A program made the position numbers and the translations under genes. Below the pieces are notes generated by a model. That model had not been told where the DNA came from. It saw only the letters and a program-made list of their open reading frames with translations, and did not search any database. Shown one piece after another: positions 34,333-40,905 of a DNA stretch of 40,905 bases; within the stretch, counting starts at the first letter, position 1, and every line of letters begins with the position of its first letter. Location: contig NZ_JALKFZ020000196.1 of assembly GCF_023243075.1 (NCBI RefSeq), forward strand, positions 1-40,905, given 5' to 3'. Origin of the DNA: Frankia sp. AiPa1 (GTDB taxonomy: Bacteria; Actinomycetota; Actinomycetes; Frankiales; Frankiaceae).

Positions 34333-34336
<4 letters not shown>
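32813..34336 (-). CDS. FAD-dependent aromatic-type monooxygenase
   Basis: A 507-residue flavoprotein of the PheA/TetX, anthracycline-hydroxylase class. The GxGxxG-like motif is VVGGGPTGLM at 8-17, the DG motif VGADGQHSAVRR at about 157-168, and the GD motif FLAGDAAHALFIS, followed by the conserved DAVNLGWKLAA. In that last block the usual PPxGGQGxN reads SGTQSVNAG, a mild change near the flavin. The C-terminal thioredoxin-like domain is present. GTG 34336 overlaps the PKS stop (GTGA), so it is translated with the last PKS module. A hydroxylation or epoxidation of the released polyketide is likely; the substrate is unknown. Confidence 0.92.
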
Positions 34337-38832
<4,496 letters not shown>

Positions 38833-38985
38833 CCGGCTTCGCCTTCCTGAGCAGCCTTGCGGACCTTCGCCGTGCGGTGGCCAGGCGTGGCGTCGCCCTG
38901 CCGTGGCATCGCCACGCGGGACGCCGCCGTGGGAGGGATCGCCGTGGGAGGGATCGCCGGGCCGAGGGGACGCGGGAGGCGCGGT
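38833..38985. other. Gap between two PKS genes with small repeat and hairpin
   Basis: Holds a tandem duplication of GCCGTGGGAGGGATC (38926-38940, 38941-38955) and a 6-bp hairpin CGTGGC-ATC-GCCACG (38902-38916). No gene. The two PKS genes are probably one transcript. Confidence 0.6.

Positions 38986-40905
<1,920 letters not shown>

Overview
This is high-GC DNA (about 65-85% G+C over the lines I counted) with GTG/ATG starts, stop-start overlaps of the GTGA/ATGA type, SARP regulators, F420/LLM enzymes and modular polyketide synthase (PKS). All of this points to an actinomycete. A Frankia-like or Streptomyces-like host fits, but the sequence alone does not fix the genus.

Layout. Positions 1-9611 hold an SDR oxidoreductase, a cation-diffusion transporter, an unrecognised protein, and a two-component group made of a response regulator, a kinase-like protein that has lost its phospho-acceptor His, and an intact opposing histidine kinase. 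A P450 with its TetR follows. Positions 10414-14278 carry a large LuxR-family (LAL) regulator and a SARP. Positions 14350-22619, nearly all minus strand, carry an aldehyde dehydrogenase, a FrsA-like hydrolase, a TetR, and a tightly coupled run of SARP, alpha/beta hydrolase, ferritin-like diiron enzyme, E2-type acyltransferase and LLM oxidoreductase. Positions 23063-25630 hold a third SARP and an MFS exporter. Positions 25797-29338 hold a stand-alone ACP, an FkbH-like glyceryl-ACP synthase and, divergently, a KAS III. Positions 29433-32606 look like an inserted cassette: an NRPS relic followed by PadR, DUF1048 and a DrrAB-like ABC exporter. Positions 32813-40905 (minus) hold a FAD monooxygenase, a one-module PKS and the end of a second PKS that runs off the window.

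How the genes fit together. KAS III, FkbH, ACP, E2-like acyltransferase and alpha/beta hydrolase are the five-protein set known from tetronate polyketides (the AbyA1-A5, Agg1-5 and RkD/RkE type). FkbH loads a glyceryl unit on the ACP. KAS III joins it to a beta-ketoacyl chain and closes the tetronate ring. The acyltransferase acetylates the ring CH2OH, and a hydrolase eliminates acetate to leave an exocyclic methylene. The last PKS module fits this scheme: it has a malonyl-type AT, a ruined KR, no thioesterase and no C-terminal docking domain, so it should deliver an unreduced beta-ketoacyl chain for release by the KAS III. The P450, LLM, diiron and FAD enzymes are candidate tailoring enzymes, and two exporters are present. 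Regulation is heavy: three small SARPs, one LAL, TetRs, a PadR and the two-component group. I found two matching 18-bp candidate SARP boxes, one before the KAS III and one before the FrsA-like hydrolase. I see no Diels-Alderase, loading module or thioesterase; most of the PKS must lie beyond 40905.

A second theme is the number of short tandem repeats that stay in frame inside genes (kinase, ALDH, MFS, FkbH, PKS linkers). No rRNA, tRNA, CRISPR array or insertion sequence was recognised.
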